Source: Campylobacter sp. UBA1713 (GTDB lineage: Bacteria; Campylobacterota; Campylobacteria; Campylobacterales; Campylobacteraceae). From it: 12,868 bases of DNA. Below are positions 6,632 through 12,379 of the stretch, piece by piece. The DNA lies in the NCBI GenBank assembly GCA_002317305.1, contig DCIZ01000140.1, positions 5,509-18,376 of the forward strand. Direction: 5' to 3'. Below the pieces are notes generated by a model. It saw only the letters and a program-made list of their open reading frames with translations, made no database searches and had not been told where the DNA came from. The number at the start of each line of letters is the position of its first letter. The first letter of the stretch is position 1. A program made the translations under genes and the position numbers.

Positions 6632-6664
6632 ATTTGCTCCTTTTGGTTTTTTTAAATTTGTTTT

Positions 6665-6670
6665 TATATA
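6665..6670 (-). promoter_or_regulatory. Possible -10 of moaC-moaA
   Basis: TATATA on the minus strand lies within TTGCAATATATAAAAAC, about 34 bases before the moaC GTG and just after a T-run. It fits a Campylobacterota-style promoter but is only a weak match in A/T-rich DNA. Confidence 0.3.
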
Positions 6671-6674
6671 TTGC

Positions 6675-6704
6675 AAAAAAAAGGGGTCGCAGGGGCAGCG
6701 CCCC
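6675..6704 (-). terminator. Repeat-derived terminator downstream of dnaG
   Basis: On the minus strand GGGGCGCTGCCCC (hairpin) is followed by TGCGACCCC and then eight T's. It sits after dnaG and before the moaC promoter, so it would isolate the two units. The G/C part is the conserved flank of the dispersed variable-stem element (CGCCCCTGCGACCCC). Confidence 0.45.
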
Positions 6705-6818
6705 GTCCTCTTACCAAGATTTGATAAATTTACTTTTGCATGAATTTTACGAATTTTCCACGCCTTTTAAGCGAGCAAAAAAGCCAAATTCACGAAAAAG
6801 CAAATTTTCAACGAATCG
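6705..6818. repeat. Fragments of dispersed repeats between dnaG and moaC
   Basis: This gap holds no gene. It has a degenerate stretch of the AAATTCACGAAAAAGCAAAT module (about 6788-6807) and a related imperfect part near 6738-6760, both resembling the tails of the GTCATTCTGAG units elsewhere in the window. Confidence 0.5.
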
Positions 6819-8504
6819 CTAAAACTTCATCTTTTGCTCTTCCAATTCAGCCAGCATTTTGTTTATTTTTAAAATTTGAACGCGTTTTTTCTCATCGCTC
6901 ATAAGAGAGTGTGCCACTTCTGCTCGGCTCTCGTTTAGGTAGGCTATCTTTAAAGGCAAAAGTGCTTCGGCGACTTTTTTTGGCGAGTCAAAAGGCTTGA
7001 CGTCCTTAAAGTCGCTGTTTAGCACGCGAATGCATGGGTTGTTTATGTTTTGTGAGCCCGTAACCGCGCGGTAAAAATCTTTGTGTTTAAAGACCTCTTC
7101 ACCACAATCTTGTTTTACAAATTCGAGAATTTGGCGGTTTTCTAGCATGTTTTTAAAGATGACAAATTCAGCGTGGTCTTTTATGTTTTTAGCACTGTGC
7201 TCGCCACTTTGCCAGCTTTTAGCAAATGCCCGCACACGCAAATTTGCCCGCAAATTCGAATTTTCGCCACCAGTTAGCACAAAACTTCCCGCTTTTAGCC
7301 CAAGTAGCTCGCCCACCAGTCGCTCATAAGAATTTGCTACTATTTCGCTAAGAAAGCTACAAAATTCCTTCACCTCGCCAAGCGTTTTTTCTACCTCTAG
7401 CGGCGTTTTTGGTGCGGCGTTTTCTATGATGCTACGCACGACAAATTCGCCAAACTCCACGCCACCGCTCACCACGTCTTTTAGCACGTCGCCTCTTTGG
7501 GCGGCAAAAAGCTCAGCTGGGTCTTTGCCCGAAGGGACGAAAGTTACCCGACCGTCAATGGCGTTTTGTGCCAAAAGTCTAGCACTTTTTACCGCTGCGC
7601 CTTGTCCGGCTTTGTCTGCATCAAAACACAAGATGACTTTTAGGTCGCCTTTTTTTAGCAGCGGAATGTGCGACTCGGTGAGTGCCGTGCCTAAAACTGC
7701 GACAGCGTTTGTAACGCCACTTGCGTGAAAGGCGATGCAGTCCATGTAGCCTTCGCAAATGACGAGCTCGCCGAGTGCGAGTGCGGACTTTTTGGCTTTG
7801 TCATAGGCGTAGAGGATGCGTGATTTGTTGAAAATTTCTGAATCAGGCGAATTTACATATTTTGCAGGGTTGTTGCCGAGTGTTCGACCGCCAAAACCGA
7901 CCAGCATGCCACTAAAGTCGCGAATGGGAAATGTGATGCGGTTTATAAAGCTTGCGTAAAAGCCCTCTTCGTTTTGTTTTACCGCACCGACTGCTAGCGC
8001 CTCTTCTAGTGTTATGTCGTTTTTTTGTAAAAGTGTTAGCGACTGTGCTGAACTTCCCGCCCAGCCTAGCTCAAAACGCTCTATTAGCTCGCCTGTTAAG
8101 CTTCGTGAAAAGAGGTAACGTCTAGCTTCGTGAGCGCGTTTTAGGTTTTCTCTGTAAAGCAAATTTAGCTGCTCTAAAATTCGCTTGTCCTCTTTTTTTG
8201 GCTCTTTGCTAGCGGTGTAGGTGAGCGAAAAGTTGCAAAGATTCGCTATTTTTTCGATGGCTTCGGGGTAGGTGAGTTTTTCATACTCCATGACGAATTT
8301 TATGGCATCGCCGCCTGCGCCACACGAAAAGCAGTGGTAGAAACCTTTGTGCGGGTTTATGCTCATGGATGGATTTCTGTCGTCATGAAACGGGCAGATG
8401 CAGACATAGGCGCTACCGCTTTTTTTTACGCTTATGTAGGTGCTGACAATGTCAACGATGTCGATTCGCAGTTTTAGCTGCTCGATGCTTTCAGGTGAGA
8501 TCAT
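6819..8504 (-). CDS. dnaG: DNA primase
   Basis: This 561-residue primase makes RNA primers at the replication fork. The N-terminal CHC2 zinc ribbon has Cys37, His40, Cys58 and Cys61 (CPFHDDRNPS, CFSCGAGGD). The catalytic core follows, with FGGRTLG and the TOPRIM domain: VICEGYMD (Glu251) and FDADKAG (Asp295, Asp297). The C-terminal helicase-binding domain (from about residue 430) is less conserved, as is common in this phylum. Length is in the family range. ATG 8502-8504 has only a poor ribosome site (GAAAG). It follows hydD after 39 bases and may be co-transcribed with it. Confidence 0.95.
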   Translation of the reverse strand: MISPESIEQLKLRIDIVDIVSTYISVKKSGSAYVCICPFHDDRNPSMSINPHKGFYHCFSCGAGGDAIKFVMEYEKLTYPEAIEKIANLCNFSLTYTASKEPKKEDKRILEQLNLLYRENLKRAHEARRYLFSRSLTGELIERFELGWAGSSAQSLTLLQKNDITLEEALAVGAVKQNEEGFYASFINRITFPIRDFSGMLVGFGGRTLGNNPAKYVNSPDSEIFNKSRILYAYDKAKKSALALGELVICEGYMDCIAFHASGVTNAVAVLGTALTESHIPLLKKGDLKVILCFDADKAGQGAAVKSARLLAQNAIDGRVTFVPSGKDPAELFAAQRGDVLKDVVSGGVEFGEFVVRSIIENAAPKTPLEVEKTLGEVKEFCSFLSEIVANSYERLVGELLGLKAGSFVLTGGENSNLRANLRVRAFAKSWQSGEHSAKNIKDHAEFVIFKNMLENRQILEFVKQDCGEEVFKHKDFYRAVTGSQNINNPCIRVLNSDFKDVKPFDSPKKVAEALLPLKIAYLNESRAEVAHSLMSDEKKRVQILKINKMLAELEEQKMKF

Positions 8505-8543
8505 GGTTTTTACTTTCGGATGATGTAATGCGGAAATTTGTGA

Positions 8544-9089
8544 TTAGACAAATTCAAATTTAAACTGTGCCTCTTTCCACCTGTCGGCGACCTCTTGTAG
8601 CGAAATGTCGGCTACTTTTTTCGCACTTACGCCCAAAGTTTTTAGGTGTGCTAAAAGTGCCTTTTGCACCGTTTGCGTGGCTAGCACGAGCTCTTCGCTT
8701 AACGTAAAAGTCATGGGCGCTACACGTTTTGGCACGACTGCAACTATCTGCGTTTTAGGCAAGTCGCCCAAAAGCTCCATCATCTGCAAAGTCTGAAGCA
8801 TCTCCACTTCGTGCGCTGAGCCACTCCAGCTAATGCGAGAAGGCATGGCAGAAAAAGGAAAGCTAAAGACATCGCCCACATTTGCGCCGTCTGCCTCTAT
8901 GCAGTCTACTACGACCAGCTCGTCAAAACCCGCTATGAGTCCGCTTAGCACGCCAGCGAGCGTTCCACCGTCTTCAAATTTGACTTCGGGCGAAAAGGTG
9001 AAATTTTGCGCCATCATCTTTACAAAATGCACACCAAAACCCTCGTCGCCAAACATAACATTTCCGATTCCAAGCACTAAAATTTTCAT
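8544..9089 (-). CDS. hydD: Hydrogenase maturation protease (HydD/HybD family)
   Basis: This 181-residue endopeptidase clips the C-terminal tail of the NiFe-hydrogenase large subunit after nickel insertion. GIGNVMFGDEGFG at 7-19 is the family signature. The nickel-sensing residues Glu16, Asp62 (VVVD) and His93 (GSAHEVEM) fall at the same numbers as in E. coli HybD. An open frame runs to 9203, but homology starts at ATG 9087-9089, which overlaps the rhomboid stop as ATGA. The hydrogenase structural genes are not in the window, so its substrate must be encoded elsewhere. The hydD symbol follows Campylobacter/Helicobacter usage. Confidence 0.9.
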   Translation of the reverse strand: MKILVLGIGNVMFGDEGFGVHFVKMMAQNFTFSPEVKFEDGGTLAGVLSGLIAGFDELVVVDCIEADGANVGDVFSFPFSAMPSRISWSGSAHEVEMLQTLQMMELLGDLPKTQIVAVVPKRVAPMTFTLSEELVLATQTVQKALLAHLKTLGVSAKKVADISLQEVADRWKEAQFKFEFV

Positions 9090-9622
9090 CCAAATATCCT
9101 CATTTTTGCCGCAAACAGCCCGACTAAAAAGCCAAAAATGTGCGACTGCCACGCGACATTTGCTCCGTAAAGAAAGGGCAAAAAGCTCATGGCGAGCACC
9201 CAAAGGGCGATGGCGGTGAAGTTTTGGCGGTCTCTGTGTGCCACAAAGCCCAGTAGCGAGCAGATGGCACCGCTAGCACCGAAGATATTTGCGGGGTAGA
9301 AGTGAATCCACGCCATGCAACAAAGCGAAGTTAGCACGCCACAGACAAGGTAGAGTGCGGCGAAATTTGCACTTCCTATGTAGCGTTCGATTCTAGCGCC
9401 AAATATGAGCAAGACGAGCATGTTCATCAGCAGATGCAGAAACGAGCCGTGGACAAACATGGTCGTGAGTGGTTGCCAAAAGTAGCCGTCAAAGACGAGT
9501 GGGTTTAGCCCAAATGTCCGAAAAAACCAGCGACTACTGAGTAGCAAACTCTCTGCGGCTAGTGAGAGCGCACAAATGGCGATGATGAGCGTGGTAAATG
9601 GGGTAAATGCGTTTTTGTTCAT
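9086..9622 (-). CDS. Rhomboid family intramembrane serine protease
   Basis: This 178-residue membrane protein has about six hydrophobic segments (first at 9-28). The rhomboid marks are HGSFLHLLMNM at 58-68, the catalytic Ser117 in GASGA, and His161 in QSHIFGF, the Ser/His dyad of the family. It cleaves membrane-spanning substrates; no substrate can be inferred. ATG 9620-9622 is chosen because the frame further upstream reads through heptamer repeats. A GGAG lies 14 bases upstream, farther than usual. It overlaps hydD by 4 bases and is probably co-expressed with it. Size fits a minimal bacterial rhomboid. Confidence 0.88.
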   Translation of the reverse strand: MNKNAFTPFTTLIIAICALSLAAESLLLSSRWFFRTFGLNPLVFDGYFWQPLTTMFVHGSFLHLLMNMLVLLIFGARIERYIGSANFAALYLVCGVLTSLCCMAWIHFYPANIFGASGAICSLLGFVAHRDRQNFTAIALWVLAMSFLPFLYGANVAWQSHIFGFLVGLFAAKMRIFG

Positions 9623-9651
9623 TTTTGTTTTTGTTTCTCCAAAATGAAATA

Positions 9652-9686
9652 TATGCGGAATGCGGAATGCATTCGGCGTGCGGAGC
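9652..9686. repeat. Heptamer remnants upstream of the rhomboid gene
   Basis: TGCGGAATGCGGAATGC and a nearby GTGCGGAGC are two or three degenerate GGAATGC/GGAGTGC units. They lie just before the variable-stem element at 9694. Confidence 0.55.
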
Positions 9687-9693
9687 GATTCAT

Positions 9694-9804
9694 GGGGTCG
9701 CAGGGGCTTGCCCCCGCCCACCGTCCCTCCGCCGTTTTCTTTTGAGATTTATCGAAAAAGAAAACGGCGGCGGGACAAATAAAAAGCGTTAGCTTTTTAC
9801 ATAC
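9694..9804 (-). repeat. Variable-stem composite repeat, copy A
   Basis: Read on the minus strand: GTATGTAAAAAGCTAACGC, a T-run, then a hairpin with 21-base arms (9756-9776 and 9723-9743, one mismatch; arm GTCCCGCCGCCGTTTTCTTT), then a G-rich flank ending in CCCCTGCGACCCC. The loop contains TTTTTCG...CTCAAAA. The flanks and loop match copies B, C and D; the stem sequence does not. Confidence 0.8.
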
Positions 9805-10166
9805 GGAAAACGGAGTGCGGAGTGCGGATTCTGCGATTCTACAGAATCGTTAAATTCGCAAAAAAGCGAATTTATTAAATTCTGTTTTCTGCATTCCGTT
9901 CTCTGTTTTCCGCATTCCGTTTTCCGTTACCGACCGAAGAATCCCCTGCCTTTTAGGCAAGTAGAATCTTTAAAATTCACTAAAGAGCGAATTTTGACAA
10001 ATTCCGTTCTCTGTTTTCCGCATTCCGTTTTCCGTTATCGTCGTCATTCTGAGGAAGCGTTAGCGACCGAAGAATCCCCTGCCCGGTGAGTGAGTAAAAA
10101 AGTCAAATTCGCAAAAAAGCAAATTTTGACAAATTTCGTTTTCTGTTTTCCGCACTCTGCTTTCGG
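9805..10166. repeat. Repeat-filled spacer, no gene
   Basis: It contains GGAGTGC heptamers (9812-9828), a TTCTGCGATTCTACAGAATC palindrome (9828-9847), TTCCGCATTCCGTT-type heptamer arrays (about 9885-9925 and 10010-10035), a truncated CGAAGAATCCCCTGCC unit (9932-9960), a fuller GTCATTCTGAGGAAGCG... unit with its AAATTCGCAAAAAAGC tail (10039-10140), and a final heptamer run to 10163. I see no coding sequence. Confidence 0.7.
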
Positions 10167-10282
10167 TATGTAAAAAGCTAGCGCTTTTTTTTGTTTAGCC
10201 TCCACCACCACAATTTTTTCGCTTTCGTCTCAAAATTGTGGTGGTGGAGGCGGGAGACGGGGGCTAGCGCCCCTGCGACCCC
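10167..10282 (+). repeat. Variable-stem composite repeat, copy B
   Basis: TATGTAAAAAGCTAGCGC and a T-run are followed by a perfect 19-base inverted repeat (10199-10217 with 10232-10250; arm CCTCCACCACCACAATTTT), a loop with TTCGCTTTCGTCTC, and the flank GACGGGGGCTAGCGCCCCTG. The stem is unrelated to copies A, C and D although the flanks are the same. AAAAAGC...GCTTTTTTTT at 10172-10192 is itself a small terminator-like hairpin. Confidence 0.85.
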
Positions 10283-10385
10283 GTTCGGAGTGCGGAGTGC
10301 GAAATTTGCTATTATCAAAAAAGCATAAATTAACGCTCTTACAAATGACGGCGTTATGTTTGTGTTTTTTTTGAATTTTGCAAAT
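10283..10385. repeat. Heptamer and ATTATCAAAAAAGC module before ppa end
   Basis: GTTCGGAGTGCGGAGTGCG is followed by TTTGCTATTATCAAAAAAGC, the same succession as at 3799-3855 and 11303-11395. The GTCATTCTGAG unit that normally follows is replaced by CAAATGACGGCGTTATG (an inverted fragment). No gene is seen. A weak hairpin AACGC/GCGTT with T6 on the minus strand could help end ppa transcription. Confidence 0.5.
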
Positions 10386-10904
10386 TTATTTGTAATTTTT
10401 AATGGCGTTGTCTAGAATCTCTGTCGCTTTTGCGGCATTCTCAAAGCCTTTGACCTTTACCCACTTGCCCGGTTCTAAAAGCTTGTAAGTCTCAAAGAAA
10501 TTTTTGATGCGATTTAGCGTAGCTTCTGGCAAGTCGCTCGTCTCTTTTATGTTGTTGTAGCGTGGGTCTATCTTGCTGACTGGAACGGCTAGTAGCTTTT
10601 CGTCCATGCCCGCTTCGTCCTCCATGACCAAAACGCCGATGAGGCGGCACGGAATGACGCTGCCTGCTTGGAGCGGGTAGTCGTTTAGCACCAAAATGTC
10701 GGCTGGATCGCCGTCTGCTGCAAGTGTGTTTGGCACAAAGCCGTAGTTTGCTGGGTAGAACATGCAAGAGTAGAGAACTCGGTCTACAAAAACTGCGCCA
10801 CTCTCTTTGTCGAGTTCGTATTTTATGTTTGAGCCGTATGGGATTTCGATGACGGCGTTTAGTTTGTCTGGGTTTGACCCTGCTTTTATCTTAGAGATGT
10901 CCAT
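10386..10904 (-). CDS. ppa: Inorganic pyrophosphatase (family I)
   Basis: This 172-residue cytoplasmic enzyme hydrolyses pyrophosphate and pulls biosynthetic reactions forward. The metal-binding signature DGDPADIL gives Asp64, Asp66 and Asp69. Substrate contacts include KYE (28-30), the YPANYGFVP block (50-58) and the later YNNIKE. Length is typical. The ATG at 10902-10904 has AAAGG about 7 bases upstream; TAAAATATAACC on the minus strand near 10925-10940 may hold the -10. It stands alone between two repeat-rich spacers and has no operon partner. Confidence 0.96.
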   Translation of the reverse strand: MDISKIKAGSNPDKLNAVIEIPYGSNIKYELDKESGAVFVDRVLYSCMFYPANYGFVPNTLAADGDPADILVLNDYPLQAGSVIPCRLIGVLVMEDEAGMDEKLLAVPVSKIDPRYNNIKETSDLPEATLNRIKNFFETYKLLEPGKWVKVKGFENAAKATEILDNAIKNYK

Positions 10905-10969
10905 GTTTTTTCCTTTGTTTGTAAAATAGGTTATATTTTACCCTTTTAAAGCTGAATTTACAATTTGCA

Positions 10970-11127
10970 TTTGGATTGCGGATTCTGCGATTTTCTAGAA
11001 TCGACAAGCAACGCCGTCATTCTGAGCGGAGCGTTAGCGAAGCGAAGAATCCCCAGCCTTTTGAGCGAGTAGAATCTATAAAATTCACGAAAAAGCAAAT
11101 TTACAAAATTCCGCATTCTGCTTTCCG
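10970..11127. repeat. Repeat spacer with GTCATTCTGAG unit
   Basis: Begins with GGATTGCGGATTCTGCGA and an AGAATCG palindromic bit, then CCGTCATTCTGAGCGGAGCG and GCGAAGAATCCCC (11012-11052), an ATTCACGAAAAAGCAAAT tail, and heptamers CCGCATTCTGCTTTCCG just before copy C. No gene is seen. Confidence 0.65.
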
Positions 11128-11237
11128 ATAGGTAAAAAGCTAACGCTTTTTTAGTCCCTCGCCACGCTTCTTTTCGCTGAAGCTCAAAGAAGCGTGGCGA
11201 GGGACAGGGCGGACGGGGGCTAGCGCCCCTGCGACCC
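11128..11237 (+). repeat. Variable-stem composite repeat, copy C
   Basis: ATAGGTAAAAAGCTAACGC and T-run, then a perfect 20-base inverted repeat (11154-11173 with 11186-11205; arm GTCCCTCGCCACGCTTCTTT), 12-base loop TCGCTGAAGCTC, then ACGGGGGCTAGCGCCCCTGC and GACCC. It is the same 110 bases as copy D. Compared with A and B the stem differs but remains fully paired. Confidence 0.85.
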
Positions 11238-11529
11238 GCTTAAATCTCTTCGCTCAAAAATCAATACAGGACGTGCGACTGTGGCTAGCACCCCTGCGAC
11301 CCGTTCGGAATGCGGAATGCAGAATGCAGAATGCAGAATGCAGAATGCAGAATGCAGAATGCAGAATGCAGAATTTGCGATTATCAAAAAAGCAAAAACC
11401 AACGCCGTCATTCTGAGGGAGCGGTAGCGACCGAAGAATCCCCTGCTTGGTGAGCAAGTAAAAAGCTAAATTCACTAAAAAGCAAATTTTCACAAATTCC
11501 ACTTTCTGTTTTCCGCATTCTGCTTTCCG
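11238..11529. repeat. Spacer with degenerate composite, nine-unit heptamer array and GTCATTCTGAG unit
   Basis: 11238-11306 looks like a decayed composite element (TTCGCTCAAAAATC loop, then GGCTAGCACCCCTGCGACCC). 11307-11369 holds nine perfect heptamers: two GGAATGC and seven AGAATGC. Then come TTTGCGATTATCAAAAAAGC, GTCATTCTGAGGGAGCGG... to CGAAGAATCCCC (11405-11442), its tail, and heptamers to 11528. Open frames crossing this region are products of the repeats. Confidence 0.75.
11307..11369 (+). repeat. Heptamer tandem array, nine perfect units
   Basis: There are two units of GGAATGC then seven of AGAATGC with no interruption, the longest and most regular 7-base array in the window. It is likely to vary in length by slippage. 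Confidence 0.95.
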
Positions 11530-11639
11530 ATAGGTAAAAAGCTAACGCTTTTTTAGTCCCTCGCCACGCTTCTTTTCGCTGAAGCTCAAAGAAGCGTGGC
11601 GAGGGACAGGGCGGACGGGGGCTAGCGCCCCTGCGACCC
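11530..11639 (+). repeat. Variable-stem composite repeat, copy D
   Basis: This is a base-for-base repeat of copy C, including the 20-base stem (11556-11575 with 11588-11607), separated from it by 292 bases. The identity shows recent duplication or gene conversion. It is followed by heptamers CGGAAAACGGAAAACAG. Confidence 0.9.
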
Positions 11640-11783
11640 ATTTTCGGAAAACGGAAAACAGAAAACGGAGAGCGTAATGTTGAGTGAAGAAATTTGAATT
11701 TATATAAATTTGGATATAGAAAAAACAAACGCTAAAAAATAAGAATAAAAAATTTGAGATAAAAAAGTAAAAAAGTAAAAAAG
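11640..11783. other. A/T-rich spacer after tRNA-Leu
   Basis: Starts with CGGAAAA-type heptamers (about 11644-11672). The rest is A/T-rich, with three AAAAAGT units at 11764-11784. On the minus strand these give three T-runs right after the tRNA 3' end and may terminate its transcription. No gene is seen. Confidence 0.5.
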
Positions 11784-11868
11784 TGGTGCGAATAGCGAGA
11801 CTCGAACTCGCATGCCGTGAAGCGCTACCCCCTCAAGATAGTGTGTCTACCAATTCCACCATATTCGC
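11784..11868 (-). tRNA. tRNA-Leu (anticodon GAG)
   Basis: This 85-base tRNA includes an encoded CCA. The acceptor arms GCGAATA and TATTCGC pair over seven bases, with discriminator A. The D region AATTGGTAGACAC is typical of leucine tRNAs. The anticodon stem CTATC/GGTAG encloses TTGAGGG, giving anticodon GAG (11832-11834 on the complement), which reads CUU and CUC. A long variable arm follows, as expected for class II, and the T arm GCGAGTTCGAGTCTCGC is intact. Upstream T-rich DNA contains TTGACT (11920-11925 complement), a possible -35, without a convincing -10. Confidence 0.95.
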
Positions 11869-11923
11869 AAAAACATTAAAAAAAAGTAAAAACAAAATGC
11901 GAGATTTTCTAAAAAAACAAGTC

Positions 11924-11978
11924 AAAAAAAATGAGCCCAAACGAGCTTAAATTGCAAGCCATAAAGCTCGTTTTGCTC
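11924..11978 (-). terminator. Strong rho-independent terminator after the structured RNA copies
   Basis: On the minus strand a hairpin with a perfect 10 bp inner stem (AAACGAGCTT with AAGCTCGTTT) and a 4 bp outer extension (GAGC/GCTC) is followed by A and eight T's. It ends minus-strand transcription coming from the atpE side and separates that region from tRNA-Leu. It is direct evidence that the region 12000-12330 is transcribed on the minus strand. Confidence 0.8.
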
Positions 11979-12000
11979 CACATTTTTATCATCATATATA

Positions 12001-12153
12001 GTGGGAGACTTACTTCTCCGCTAAAGCAAGCACCCACAGATGATCCTTCTTTTTGGCAAGAAAGAATCAACTACCTAAAACAGATAGAAGTTCATAGACA
12101 TTCTTTCTAGCACAGCTAACAAGCTATAAAAAGAGTCATCTGTAAATGCTATA
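12001..12153 (-). ncRNA. Putative structured RNA, copy A
   Basis: On the minus strand the 5' arm ACAGATGA (12136-12143) pairs with TCATCTGT (12036-12043) and closes a loop of about 92 bases. Within it AGAAAGAAT/ATTCTTTCT forms a 9 bp hairpin. The 3' part is a hairpin: GTGGG/CCCAC outside, GCTTGCTT/AAGTAAGT inside, with loop TAGCGGAG. Two G-U pairs in this stem work only on the minus strand. The framework is shared with copy B, the insert is not. The strong terminator at 11924-11978 follows. It matches no RNA family I recognise. Confidence 0.6.
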
Positions 12154-12171
12154 AATTTATTTTCTTCTTTT

Positions 12172-12330
12172 AAAAAACTACACCACACTTTAAACAAAGT
12201 GGGAGACTCACTTCTCCGCTAAAGTGAGCACCCACAGATGACCCTTTTTTCATAATTAAAGATGTGTGTAGATCCCCTGCTTACTACATTTTCTTTAAAT
12301 AATCCAAAAGAGTCATCTGTAGATGCTGTT
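12172..12330 (-). ncRNA. Putative structured RNA, copy B
   Basis: The framework is that of copy A: ACAGATGA (12313-12320) pairs with TCATCTGT (12234-12241). The 3' hairpin is GTGGG/CCCAC with inner stem GCTCACTT/AAGTGAGT and the same TAGCGGAG loop. Relative to copy A, one U-A pair is C-G and one G-U pair is A-U, so pairing is kept while sequence changes. The 71-base insert is unrelated to copy A and has its own small hairpin (TGTAG/CTACA). A second hairpin (CACTTT/AAAGTG plus CC/GG) followed by TGTAG and six T's overlaps the CCCAC arm, so the two folds exclude each other. It lies about 50 bases after atpE. Confidence 0.6.
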
Positions 12331-12335
12331 TTGTA

Positions 12336-12367
12336 GGGCACGAAAGCAACTTTCGAGCCCCTTTTTT
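12336..12367 (+). terminator. Hairpin between atpE and the structured RNAs
   Basis: GGGC-A-CGAAAG, loop CAA, CTTTCG-A-GCCC is followed by C and six T's on the + strand: a good terminator shape for + transcripts, although no + gene lies upstream. On the minus strand it lies 20 bases after the atpE stop, where an atpE terminator would be, but only TACAAAAC follows. So minus-strand termination is probably leaky and atpE mRNA may read into the RNA copies. Confidence 0.5.
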
Positions 12368-12379
12368 CACGCTTAAAAA

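Noticed and set aside
6311..6743. Plus-strand open frames of 100-140 codons opposite moaC
   Set aside because: They are shadows of moaC, which has full family motifs on the other strand.
11307..11369. Possible CRISPR array
   Set aside because: The units are contiguous 7-mers with no spacers, and no cas genes are present. The paired copies at 12001 and 12199 are only two and lack the repeat-spacer form.
11220..11728. Several minus-strand open frames with repeated HSAFCIL-type peptides
   Set aside because: They are translations of heptamer and dispersed repeats: three 7-base units make a 7-residue period. There is no start context and no conservation expected.
12001..12235. Riboswitch controlling a downstream gene
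   Set aside because: The next minus-strand feature is tRNA-Leu behind a strong terminator and no coding gene follows closely, so an sRNA is a better reading than a cis-regulator.
12170..12253. A 27-codon minus-strand ORF in RNA copy B (MKKGSSVGAHFSGEVSLPL...), which could be a small toxin peptide
   Set aside because: There is no ribosome site, copy A has no in-frame ATG and an upstream stop, and the differences between copies preserve base pairing rather than amino acids. It is kept only as an alternative to the RNA reading.
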